DNA from: Flavobacteriaceae bacterium
GTDB taxonomy: Bacteria > Bacteroidota > Bacteroidia > Flavobacteriales > Flavobacteriaceae
Direction: 5' to 3'
NCBI GenBank assembly: GCA_024643425.1
Contig: JAHEMY010000013.1
Span: 1-36,468 of the forward strand
DNA: 36,468 bases
Program-made: the position numbers and the translations under genes
In this document: positions 10,347 to 17,327 of the stretch, piece by piece
Layout of the letters: every line of letters starts with the position of its first letter
Position numbering within the stretch: the first letter of the stretch is position 1
The notes under the pieces: generated by a model
The model's database searches: none
What the model saw: only the letters and a program-made list of their open reading frames with translations
What the model was told of the DNA's origin: nothing

Positions 10347-10707
10347 GTCTGTAGTCGTCATTGCGGTGCTATTCCATATAGTAATTACTGCATTGATGCT
10401 CATGCCTTCTGCTGAAATAGGTTATATAGATATCTCTCAATTAGATAAATTAATTCATGCAGGTATTTATGTATGTCTTTTTATTCTCTGGGCCAGTGTA
10501 ACGATTAAAAGGGAAGCTTCAAAGCCTAGTATTTTTTGGGTGGCCATCGCGTTATTTATTTATGGTATAGTTATTGAAGTTCTTCAAGAAAAATGGATTG
10601 TTACCCGGACTTTTGATTTTTGGGATATCGTGGCAAATTCAGTGGGAATTGTGATTGGATATATCGTATTTCATCAACTGACAACACGTTTAAATCTTAA
10701 AAATTAA
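10312..10707 (+). CDS. VanZ-like family membrane protein
   Basis: Small integral membrane protein of the VanZ-like family, whose biochemical function is not established. About 131 residues with four hydrophobic segments (residue ranges about 11-27, 41-58, 67-85 and 103-124). It carries the family signatures [16 protein letters not shown] and the later E-x-x-Q ... R-x-x-D-x-x-D-x-x-AN-x-x-G pattern ([19 protein letters not shown]). I chose ATG 10312 ([11 protein letters not shown]), which gives a short positively charged N-terminus; a TTG at 10297 would add five residues. Either start lies inside gcvH, in another frame (35-nt overlap), suggesting translational coupling. The gcvH-VanZ-tonB order next to sprA is common in flavobacteria. 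Confidence 0.85.
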   Translation: MMRLIKRLLGGKSVVVIAVLFHIVITALMLMPSAEIGYIDISQLDKLIHAGIYVCLFILWASVTIKREASKPSIFWVAIALFIYGIVIEVLQEKWIVTRTFDFWDIVANSVGIVIGYIVFHQLTTRLNLKN

Positions 10708-10713
10708 AATTCC

Positions 10714-10744
10714 TTTTAAAACAATACTTTTTTATCTATTTTAG
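10714..10744 (+). promoter_or_regulatory. Putative promoter of tonB-like gene
   Basis: TTTT at 10714-10717, a 19-nt spacer, then TATTTTAG at 10737-10744, one mismatch from TAnnTTTG. The ATG at 10766 follows 22 nt later, the same geometry as for the better promoters in this window. Sequence-only prediction. Confidence 0.4.
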
Positions 10745-10765
10745 CAACACTATAAATACTCTATT

Positions 10766-11488
10766 ATGGAACCGAAAAAAAACCCAAAAGCCGATTTGAA
10801 TCGTTGGAGTTCAATCTACCTTCTATCCGGATTGGTTTTAATGTTATTTATCGCTTGGCAGGCAGTTGAATGGAAAACCTACGATAATGACGATTTTGCA
10901 AAACAAACGCTTGATGTAGGGGACGACTTACTTGAAGATGTGCCAATTACCCAAACGATTACTCCTCCGCCGCCACCACCGCCACCACCGCCAACTCCTG
11001 AAGTGATTGAGGTTGTTGAAGATGAGGATGAAGTGGAAGAAACCATAATAAAGTCTACAGAAACAAATCAAAATGAGCAGATTGTTGAGATCGAGGAAAT
11101 TGAAGAAGTAGAAGAAGAAGAAATTGCCGACGTACCTTTCGCAGTCATTGAAAATGTGCCTATTTATCCTGGATGTGAAAATGCCGGAAATAATGATGGT
11201 AAAAAGAAATGTATGTCTGAAAAAGTGCAACAATTCGTTCAAAAGAAATTTGATACGGATTTAGCAAACGATTTAGGTCTCGAAGGAAGACAGCGAATTT
11301 CAGTACAATTCAAGATAGATAAAAATGGAAATGTAACTGATGTACGTGCTCGTGCACCGCACCCTCGATTAGAGCAAGAAGCGATCTCGGTAGTGAAATC
11401 ACTCCCTAAAATGACTCCTGGAAAACAACGAGGAAAACCAGTAGGAGTATTGTACGCCTTGCCAATTTTATTCCAAGTAGAGAATTAA
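10766..11488 (+). CDS. TonB-type energy transducer protein
   Basis: Inner-membrane-anchored periplasmic protein of the TonB family, expected to pass proton-motive-force energy to outer-membrane transporters. The 240 residues divide into a cytoplasmic N-terminus, one membrane span (about 17-34, YLLSGLVLMLFIAWQ), a run of ten prolines near residue 70-80, an extremely acidic Glu/Val/Ile linker (about 85-123), and a TonB C-terminal domain (about 165-240; RISVQFKIDKNGNVTD, PKMTPGKQRGKPVGV). Two cysteines sit in YPGCEN and KKCMSEK, a pattern found in many flavobacterial TonB paralogues. A possible promoter precedes it and a strong terminator follows, so it is likely monocistronic or the distal gene of the sprA unit. 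Its proximity to sprA invites, but does not prove, a link to surface protein transport. Confidence 0.9.
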   Translation: MEPKKNPKADLNRWSSIYLLSGLVLMLFIAWQAVEWKTYDNDDFAKQTLDVGDDLLEDVPITQTITPPPPPPPPPPTPEVIEVVEDEDEVEETIIKSTETNQNEQIVEIEEIEEVEEEEIADVPFAVIENVPIYPGCENAGNNDGKKKCMSEKVQQFVQKKFDTDLANDLGLEGRQRISVQFKIDKNGNVTDVRARAPHPRLEQEAISVVKSLPKMTPGKQRGKPVGVLYALPILFQVEN

Positions 11489-11513
11489 TAGAACACTTGT
11501 ATTTAAATGATAC

Positions 11514-11547
11514 AAAATCGCCTCCTTATTGGGAGGCGATTTTCTTT
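11514..11547 (+). terminator. Rho-independent terminator after tonB-like gene
   Basis: Perfect 12-bp stem AAAATCGCCTCC (11514-11525) with GGAGGCGATTTT (11532-11543), 6-nt loop, T-rich tail. The A/T flanks make it usable from both strands, so it may also end transcripts coming leftward from the C45 gene. Confidence 0.9.
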
Positions 11548-11633
11548 TACAGCCTTTGATTTATGATCTTGTAGTATTATTCGTTTGAATCTGCTAGGAG
11601 CCCTTGTAGTTTTTTTCTGGTGTTATCGGGTTA

Positions 11634-11663
11634 GTATATAAGTCGTTTGAATGGCTTATATAC
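11634..11663. repeat. AT-rich inverted repeat downstream of the C45 gene
   Basis: GTATATAAG (11634-11642) and CTTATATAC (11655-11663) form a perfect 9-bp inverted repeat with a 12-nt loop, 17 nt beyond the C45 gene's stop. No T-run follows on the minus strand, so a classical terminator is doubtful; it could be a 3'-end stem. Confidence 0.4.
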
Positions 11664-11680
11664 ATTGTTGGTCATAGTTA

Positions 11681-12856
11681 TTAATCGTTGCCTGAAAAAT
11701 CAAATCTTTTATATTCAGATTCGTCTGGTGGACCAACAGTTAATTTAATATAAGGCTGTTCAGACATTGCCATTACGATTGAAGCAAAAGTGAATCCATA
11801 ACCATTGTTGCGATTTGTGCGACAAACAGGATTATATTTACTGTCTTTAGATTTTAAAGTTTCCATCAGAATTGATTCGTTCAATTCTGTGTTAGTTGCT
11901 ATTCTCTTTTCTAAAGCTTCAAATCTATATAAGCTATTAAATTTTGATGGTTTTGATTCTTCAGACAAGTTGGGGTTATATTTTTCATACGAGGGTTTTA
12001 CATCGTCGTTTACTAAAGGATGATTTGTATGATAAACCGTTCCATTTTCATTCATTGGGTTAAACGGAGCAACTTTATTTGCAGAAGCTTCATAATCAAA
12101 AACTTCTCCTTTAATCCCAATAATGTAATTTTGTCCTGAAGCATGATTTACATTTTGCACAAAATTTAACACGTCTTCTCGCTCACTTGAGTTTATAATT
12201 CGTCTAACCACAAAGGCAACTGGTAACCCGGATGGAGAAGCTCTTAATTGCATTATGGTATTAACGCAAACTCCAACACCTTTTTCATTAAGTCCATTCA
12301 AAGCAATTAAACCTGGATGAGTTAAAATTAGCTGTTCAGGTCGATTAGCTGTCCTGTTTAAACGCATGAGAACCTGAAAACCATCTGTATAGTTTTCAAG
12401 ATCCATGTTTTGTGACAGGTAACCTGGATTTCCATTATTTGAAGGAACACCAATCCCACTGCAATGATGATTATTTTCATTATCTATATACACCCAAAAT
12501 TCATCAAGTAAATTCAAAACAAAAACATCATTGAAACGTTGTCCTGAACCTTCAGCGATTCCTCTAATTTCTTCATACAAATCAGGAGTCCATTTCATAA
12601 TGGATTCGTTAAAATCTGCATAATCAAAAAATTTATCGATAACAATATTCGCATCCTCATCTAATTGGTTTTCAACATTTGTTTTCCAAGCTTTAATTAT
12701 TTCGCCAATTTCTTCTTTTAATTGTGCGCCATGTTGATAACCTAATTCATAGCCAGAACCTTCAAAACTTACTACTTTAAGTTCTCTAATTATTGGTTCT
12801 TGAGAACAGCTTGTTAACAGTATTACTGCTGCTAATAATTTGGTTAATTTTTTCAT
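11681..12856 (-). CDS. C45-family autoproteolytic acyltransferase/hydrolase, predicted lipoprotein
   Basis: Predicted Ntn-fold hydrolase related to acyl-CoA:6-aminopenicillanic acid acyltransferases (peptidase family C45); the substrate cannot be read from sequence. 391 residues. A type II signal peptide with lipobox LLTSC puts the lipidated cysteine at residue 17. The family motif GYELGYQHG occurs at about 35-43. Cys132 in HHCSGIGV is the likely nucleophile that becomes the new N-terminus after self-cleavage, followed by SQNMDLENY (about 148-156), the usual QN-x-D motif. The stretch looks more AT-rich than the neighbouring gliding genes. It lies 27 nt downstream of the Hpt gene on the same strand and may be the last gene of that operon. 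It is convergent with tonB, and terminator and hairpin sequences lie between them. Confidence 0.82.
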   Translation of the reverse strand: MKKLTKLLAAVILLTSCSQEPIIRELKVVSFEGSGYELGYQHGAQLKEEIGEIIKAWKTNVENQLDEDANIVIDKFFDYADFNESIMKWTPDLYEEIRGIAEGSGQRFNDVFVLNLLDEFWVYIDNENNHHCSGIGVPSNNGNPGYLSQNMDLENYTDGFQVLMRLNRTANRPEQLILTHPGLIALNGLNEKGVGVCVNTIMQLRASPSGLPVAFVVRRIINSSEREDVLNFVQNVNHASGQNYIIGIKGEVFDYEASANKVAPFNPMNENGTVYHTNHPLVNDDVKPSYEKYNPNLSEESKPSKFNSLYRFEALEKRIATNTELNESILMETLKSKDSKYNPVCRTNRNNGYGFTFASIVMAMSEQPYIKLTVGPPDESEYKRFDFSGND

Positions 12857-12883
12857 AATGTTGAAGTTAAAGAGGAATATCCC

Positions 12884-13219
12884 TCATAAATTTTTTAAGT
12901 GAATTTTTAGTTGTTCACAGGATGTAGTGTGCAATTGCAAAGCTTCCCTATAGAGATCTTCAAGGGCATCATAGGCTTTGATTTTTGCCTTGTTCTCGAT
13001 AGCCATCAGGACTTGTTTCAAAGAATCTATTCCCATAAATTCTACCTGAGGTTTTAGCGAATGGGCGCAAATGGCCAGCTTGGCCCAATCTTTATTTTTA
13101 ATACATGCTTCCATTTTCTCGAAAACAGGGGATGATTCGGTTAGATACATCCTTATGTAGCGCTGCATTTTGGCCGAATCGCCTTTGGTAAATTTTTCTA
13201 AAAAAGCTAGATCGACCAT
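12884..13219 (-). CDS. Hpt (histidine phosphotransfer) domain protein
   Basis: Stand-alone phosphorelay intermediate of 111 residues, predicted to be an all-helical bundle in the cytoplasm. His53 in CAHSLKPQ matches the phospho-accepting histidine of Hpt domains (usual pattern AHSLKG/S); the following VEFMGIDSL and a later helical region also fit. Its ATG abuts the stop codon of the receiver gene with zero spacing, so translation is probably coupled. Together with the upstream hybrid kinase (His then Asp) and the small receiver (Asp), it completes a His-Asp-His-Asp relay. The final output protein is not obvious; the divergently encoded LytTR regulator is a candidate by position only. Confidence 0.85.
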   Translation of the reverse strand: MVDLAFLEKFTKGDSAKMQRYIRMYLTESSPVFEKMEACIKNKDWAKLAICAHSLKPQVEFMGIDSLKQVLMAIENKAKIKAYDALEDLYREALQLHTTSCEQLKIHLKNL

Positions 13220-13606
13220 TTATAAATTTGCTTTAATTAAATCGTGAATTTCTTGAAAAGCATCAGGACCTTTGATTACGTAGTGAACAGCCCCATACAT
13301 TATGGTTTGCCCGGCTGTGCTGTAACTTTCCTGACTAGAAAGCATGATTACAGGTAGTGCCTTGTTCGATTTTTTCAGCTCCTTAAGTATGTCCAATCCA
13401 TTTGCCGCATTTTTCTCTCTCGAATTTAAGTAATAGTCTAATATCACCAAGTCGGGATGAGTGTCCAGGGCTGCCAAACAGTCCTCTCCCGTAGGATAAC
13501 TATTTATGGCAAATTCAGGATCTTGAGTCAGTAGGAAATCGGTTAGCATTTCCGACAATAAAGGCTCATCGTCCACAATGAATATCTTTGGATTTTTTTG
13601 TGTCAT
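13220..13606 (-). CDS. Single-domain response regulator receiver
   Basis: 128-residue CheY-like receiver without an output domain. Acidic pair Asp12-Asp13 (IFIVDDEP), phospho-acceptor Asp57 (LVILDYYL), Ser90/Ser91 switch position (IMLSSQES) and Lys112 (YVIKGPD) are all present. The loop after Asp57 is unusual: the common xMPxxxG is replaced by YYLNSREKNAANG, so the conserved glycine falls at Asp+13 in place of Asp+8 and the proline is missing. It lies 4 nt after the hybrid kinase stop and directly abuts the Hpt gene, so all three are one operon. It probably acts by protein-protein contact or as a phosphate sink in the relay. Confidence 0.9.
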   Translation of the reverse strand: MTQKNPKIFIVDDEPLLSEMLTDFLLTQDPEFAINSYPTGEDCLAALDTHPDLVILDYYLNSREKNAANGLDILKELKKSNKALPVIMLSSQESYSTAGQTIMYGAVHYVIKGPDAFQEIHDLIKANL

Positions 13607-13610
13607 GGTC

Positions 13611-16277
13611 TTAGCGTTTTAAGGTGAATAATTTTTGTATCAAATTTTTAGTATCGAAGGGCTTGCCAATAAAGTCATCCATTCCCGCTTCATAACAGAG
13701 GGCGATTTCTTCCTTGAGCACATTCGCTGTCATGGCTATGATAGGAATGCTGGATTTTTCTCCGGACATTTTTCGGATGGCTCGGGTGGCCTCATAACCG
13801 TTCATGGTGGGCATCTGTACGTCCATCAGGACGATATCGAAATTCGCATCAGATATTTTTTGAACCGCAATAGCGCCGTTTTCAGCAACTTCAACGACTA
13901 CCTCGGGAATGGCATCCTCCAACTCTTCCTTAGCGACGATAGCATTGAAATTGTTGTCCTCGACAAGGAGAATCTTGGCGCCTTTAAGATGCTCGATTCT
14001 GTTTCTCTCTTCCACCAAATCGATGGGTTCTGTCGAAATAGTTCCGTCCCCACTCAGGGAATACGACAATACAAAATGAAATTGACTGCCTTGTCCTTTG
14101 TTGCTCTCAACCCAAATACGGCCTTTTTGAAGCTCAACCAACTTTTTGGAAATGCTCAACCCCAACCCGGTGCCCCCGAATTTTCGAGTGGTATCGGCAT
14201 AGGCTTGTTCAAAGGATTCAAATATTTTGTTAAAGCGCTCTTGATCGATGCCAATACCCGTATCCGAAACTGTGAAATGGGCTTTTAGAGTATTCTCGTT
14301 GGTTTCATCTTGTATGGTCACCGTGGTGCTAACGGTCCCTTTTTCGGTAAATTTTATGGCATTGCTGATGAGGTTCACGAGAATTTGTCGCAGGCGAGAA
14401 GGGTCTCCCAAGACCATTGGAACATCTTTCGGGACTACTGTTTTCAACTTTAACCCTTTTTCTTCAGCCTTAAATTTCATAATGGCATCTACATTGGAGA
14501 TGACCTGTTGGATGGAAAAGGGAATTTGCTCGAGTTCAATTTTACCCGCTTCTATTTTAGAAATGTCCAGGATGTCATTGATGATTACCAAAAGCGAATC
14601 CGATGACTCTTTGATGCCTTGAAGGTATTCTAGTTGCTCCTTTTTTGGTTTCCTTCGCAGTAAGATGTCGGACATGCCTTTTATGGCATTCATCGGAGTT
14701 CGAATTTCGTGACTCATATTCGCAAGAAATTGGTGTTTGGCTCGTTCCGACGATTTGGCTTTCTCTTTTTCTAATTCGATAACCGTATTTTTTTCTTGGA
14801 GTACTTTCTGGATTTTTTTTGAAGAGCGAAGTCTAGAAAATAGCCCTATTGAAAACAAGAGTGCAATCATTCCAAAGCCGATAATAACATTACGTCTTGA
14901 TTTTTCTTGGTGTATTTTGTCTTGAAAATTAAGTTCTCGAGCTAGATTTTGTTTAGCGATTTTTAAACTATCGGCATAACGTTCTTGTTGAAAATTGTTT
15001 TCCAATTCTAGACGGGTTACTTCTTGACTATTTCTTAGAACACCCATAGAGTCATTTACCTTTACATAGTCCTTATAGGTATTATAAGCTTTGGGATAAT
15101 TCCCAAGTTGTTCCCAAGATTTATAGAGAACTTCTAGATTGTTCTTGGTGTCGAATAATGTGATGTATGGATACTTTTCATGTTTTAGGCCTTTTTCTGC
15201 AGAAGCAATCGCTTGCTTGTAGTTTTTTAAACCGTGATAAGCAACACCTAGTTGATAATAAAAAAAGCTCTCGTTTACACGTGGCTCGGAGGTATTTTCA
15301 TAATACGATTTTGTTTCGAGTAGTTTTTCGAGTGCCTTTTGGTAGTCTTTTTCTTCATTATAAACAGCGGCTTCTAAATTGAAAGCATAATTGAGGCAAC
15401 TAACACATGCTTCATAATCGGTGAGGGGCTTCATAAAAGTAATGGCGGAATCAAGATATTGTTTTGCCAATTCCGGTTTCTTTTCTCGCAGTCTTAAGGT
15501 TGCGAGGTGGACATAAGAAGTCCCAAGCAAAAGGGTGTCGTTATCCTTTTTATTCAACGCTAGCCCTTGTTGAAAGTAATTTTCTGCTTCTTTAAAATTC
15601 TCTATATCCGAATTTATTTCCCCCATTCTATTTAATACATAAGAGAAATTTTGATGCTTTTCGCTGAGTTGCTTATATAATTTAGCGTATTTTCTATAGG
15701 CGGTAAGCGCCTCCGGATATTTGGATTGTTCGTAATAAAAATTGCCAACCATAAAATGAAAAGTCACCGCATCTTGCGGATTTTTTAATGCGGCTTCAAT
15801 TTTTGGAAACAAATCTTGCAACATCGATGGGGCATATTTTTGATTAATGTTTGGGCAAGGTATATAGAGAAAGAAAAAGATTAATTGTCGTTGCGTAATG
15901 AAATCATCAATAGATATGGCGCCATCCATAGCTGTTTGTGCAAGTTCACAAATTTCATTACCGGGGCCGATCATCTGAGATCCGTAAATCACCTTATAAG
16001 AAATGAGCCTAGGGACATAGTTTTCATTATCAGTCGACTCGGCTAAAGAAATCCCGGCATCCATGGAATTGTTCCACATATCTAGTTTTTCAAAATTGGG
16101 TCGGCCCTGAAAATCGATAGTAGCCACTTCAGAAAGTGATTCCAATCGTTCTTTTGCTGTTTTTGTTGAGTCTAGCCATCGTTCATAAAAAACATCTTTT
16201 TCATCAGATTGCCCAAAAAGACCGGTCGGGAATACCACAATTAAAAAAAGAATTATGCTCTGTTTAAATAATTTCAT
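13611..16277 (-). CDS. Hybrid sensor histidine kinase with periplasmic TPR region
   Basis: Membrane-bound hybrid kinase of about 888 residues (895 if the ATG at 16298 is used; I prefer 16277 because it gives a clean signal peptide, MKLFKQSIILFLIVVFPTGL). Order: signal peptide; periplasmic helical tetratricopeptide-like repeats (about 50-440, e.g. ALTAYRKYAKLYKQL, AENYFQQGLALN); one transmembrane helix at about 464-484 (VIIGFGMIALLFSIGLF); short coiled coil; HisKA with His523 in NMSHEIRTPMN; HATPase with N-box LISNAIKFTEKG and G-boxes DTGIGID and GGTGLGLS; and a C-terminal receiver with Asp819 in VLMDVQMP and KPF. All catalytic boxes are intact. The signal is unknown; TPR sensor regions suggest protein or peptide sensing. 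It heads the kinase-receiver-Hpt(-C45) operon and is divergent from the LytTR gene. Confidence 0.93.
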   Translation of the reverse strand: MKLFKQSIILFLIVVFPTGLFGQSDEKDVFYERWLDSTKTAKERLESLSEVATIDFQGRPNFEKLDMWNNSMDAGISLAESTDNENYVPRLISYKVIYGSQMIGPGNEICELAQTAMDGAISIDDFITQRQLIFFFLYIPCPNINQKYAPSMLQDLFPKIEAALKNPQDAVTFHFMVGNFYYEQSKYPEALTAYRKYAKLYKQLSEKHQNFSYVLNRMGEINSDIENFKEAENYFQQGLALNKKDNDTLLLGTSYVHLATLRLREKKPELAKQYLDSAITFMKPLTDYEACVSCLNYAFNLEAAVYNEEKDYQKALEKLLETKSYYENTSEPRVNESFFYYQLGVAYHGLKNYKQAIASAEKGLKHEKYPYITLFDTKNNLEVLYKSWEQLGNYPKAYNTYKDYVKVNDSMGVLRNSQEVTRLELENNFQQERYADSLKIAKQNLARELNFQDKIHQEKSRRNVIIGFGMIALLFSIGLFSRLRSSKKIQKVLQEKNTVIELEKEKAKSSERAKHQFLANMSHEIRTPMNAIKGMSDILLRRKPKKEQLEYLQGIKESSDSLLVIINDILDISKIEAGKIELEQIPFSIQQVISNVDAIMKFKAEEKGLKLKTVVPKDVPMVLGDPSRLRQILVNLISNAIKFTEKGTVSTTVTIQDETNENTLKAHFTVSDTGIGIDQERFNKIFESFEQAYADTTRKFGGTGLGLSISKKLVELQKGRIWVESNKGQGSQFHFVLSYSLSGDGTISTEPIDLVEERNRIEHLKGAKILLVEDNNFNAIVAKEELEDAIPEVVVEVAENGAIAVQKISDANFDIVLMDVQMPTMNGYEATRAIRKMSGEKSSIPIIAMTANVLKEEIALCYEAGMDDFIGKPFDTKNLIQKLFTLKR

Positions 16278-16289
16278 GGCTGCAGTTTT

Positions 16290-16476
16290 GTTAATCATTG
16301 GTTAGACCGTTTTGTAGGCTTTCATAGGGCCAATATAAGAATGAGAAATACCTTTTGATTCGAAGCAATTATCAAATGGTCCTTTTGGTTATCGAACGGT
16401 CAATTTCTGTGTTAATCATTATTTGTTTATCTTCCTTTTGATTAAATATAAAGCAACCTTTTGTGTAATCATGAAT
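16290..16476. repeat. Repeated boxes in the divergent HK/LytTR intergenic region (possible operators)
   Basis: CCTTTTG occurs at 16351, 16381, 16434 and 16457; the first and third are CCTTTTGATT, the second CCTTTTGGTT. Two of them (16381 and 16434, 53 bp apart) are followed at exactly the same 33-nt offset by AATCAT, making an imperfect ungapped direct repeat. GTTAATCATT occurs at 16290-16299 and 16411-16420. GACCGTT at 16305-16311 and AACGGTC at 16395-16401 are inverted copies and resemble the core of LytTR-family half-sites as I remember them. No clear -33/-7 pair was found for either gene. Confidence 0.5.
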
Positions 16477-17214
16477 ATTAAATCCCTCATAATTGACGAT
16501 AATAGATTTATGGCGACCCTTTTATCGGATCTATTAAAGGAATGTGACGCAGCAATCGAAGTTGTCGCCATTGCGAATAGCGGTCAAGAGGGGATTGATA
16601 AAATAAAGGCATTTCAGCCGGATTTGGTGTTCTTGGATATTCAAATGCCCGATATGAATGGTTTTGAAATGCTTACTCAATTGGAGGAAATAAATTTTCA
16701 AACGGTGTTTACCACCGCATATAGCCAATATGCCATTCAAGCCTTTAGATTTAATGCTTTGGATTATTTGCTGAAGCCCATCAAGGAAGATGAATTGATT
16801 CAGGCAGTAAAAAGATTTCGAACGAATTCATTAGTAGAAACACAAGCACAAATTAAAAATGCGCTTGAGAATGTGAGCATAGTAAATCCTGAGAATCAAA
16901 AACTTGTTTTACATACGCAGAAAGGGAGATTAAGGATAGCACTGAAACAGATTGTTAAAATTGAAGGAGATCGAAATTACAGTTACCTTCATTTGGTAGA
17001 CCAAACTAAAGAACTTTCCTCTAAAACCCTGGGATATTTTGAAGAGCTATTAGCAGAGAAAGGATTTTTTAGAAGCCATCGCTCTTATGTAGTGAATAAA
17101 ATTCATATCGAAGGAATTCGAGATCAAAGTTGGTTTATCTTAAAAGATGGATCGGAAGTACCCATATCGAGGAGAAAAAAAACGGAAGGGAAAGATTGGT
17201 TCCATAATTCGTAA
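16471..17214 (+). CDS. LytTR-family DNA-binding response regulator
   Basis: Two-domain transcription regulator of the LytR/AlgR type, 247 residues from ATG 16471; an upstream in-frame ATG at 16423 would add 16 non-homologous-looking residues and is rejected. The receiver domain occupies about 1-120 with Asp9-Asp10 (LIIDDN), phospho-acceptor Asp56 (VFLDIQMPD), Thr in FTTAYS and Lys in LLKPIK. The LytTR domain follows from about 145 to 245 (IVKIEGDRNYSYLHL, FFRSHRSYVVN, EVPISRRK). No LytS-type partner kinase is adjacent; the neighbour is the divergently transcribed hybrid kinase operon, so cross-talk or autoregulation through the shared 193-bp region is an inference. An inverted repeat follows the stop. 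Confidence 0.92.
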   Translation: MNIKSLIIDDNRFMATLLSDLLKECDAAIEVVAIANSGQEGIDKIKAFQPDLVFLDIQMPDMNGFEMLTQLEEINFQTVFTTAYSQYAIQAFRFNALDYLLKPIKEDELIQAVKRFRTNSLVETQAQIKNALENVSIVNPENQKLVLHTQKGRLRIALKQIVKIEGDRNYSYLHLVDQTKELSSKTLGYFEELLAEKGFFRSHRSYVVNKIHIEGIRDQSWFILKDGSEVPISRRKKTEGKDWFHNS

Positions 17215-17222
17215 TGTCAAGT

Positions 17223-17248
17223 AAGCTTTAAGGATGTTAATAAAGCTT
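17223..17248. repeat. Inverted repeat after LytTR gene, possible weak terminator
   Basis: AAGCTTTA (17223-17230) and TAAAGCTT (17241-17248), perfect 8-bp arms with a 10-nt loop, starting 9 nt after the LytTR stop. No T-run follows, so termination strength is doubtful; it also lies about 80 nt upstream of the remB-like gene. Confidence 0.35.
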
Positions 17249-17292
17249 CATTGTCCGAGTTATTCCCAAATCTATTCGTTTTAAAAAATCCG

Positions 17293-17300
17293 TATCTTTC
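17293..17300 (+). promoter_or_regulatory. Putative -7 box for the remB-like gene
   Basis: TATCTTTC, one mismatch from TAnnTTTG, 27 nt before the ATG at 17328. No convincing -33 element at the expected distance. Confidence 0.35.
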
Positions 17301-17327
17301 CGAAGAAATAATAAATGCCCTCAAATC

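Noticed and set aside
13635-14288. 217-codon open frame on the + strand opposite the hybrid kinase
   Set aside because: Antisense shadow of the HATPase and receiver coding sequence; the minus-strand gene has intact kinase motifs and the translation has no family features.
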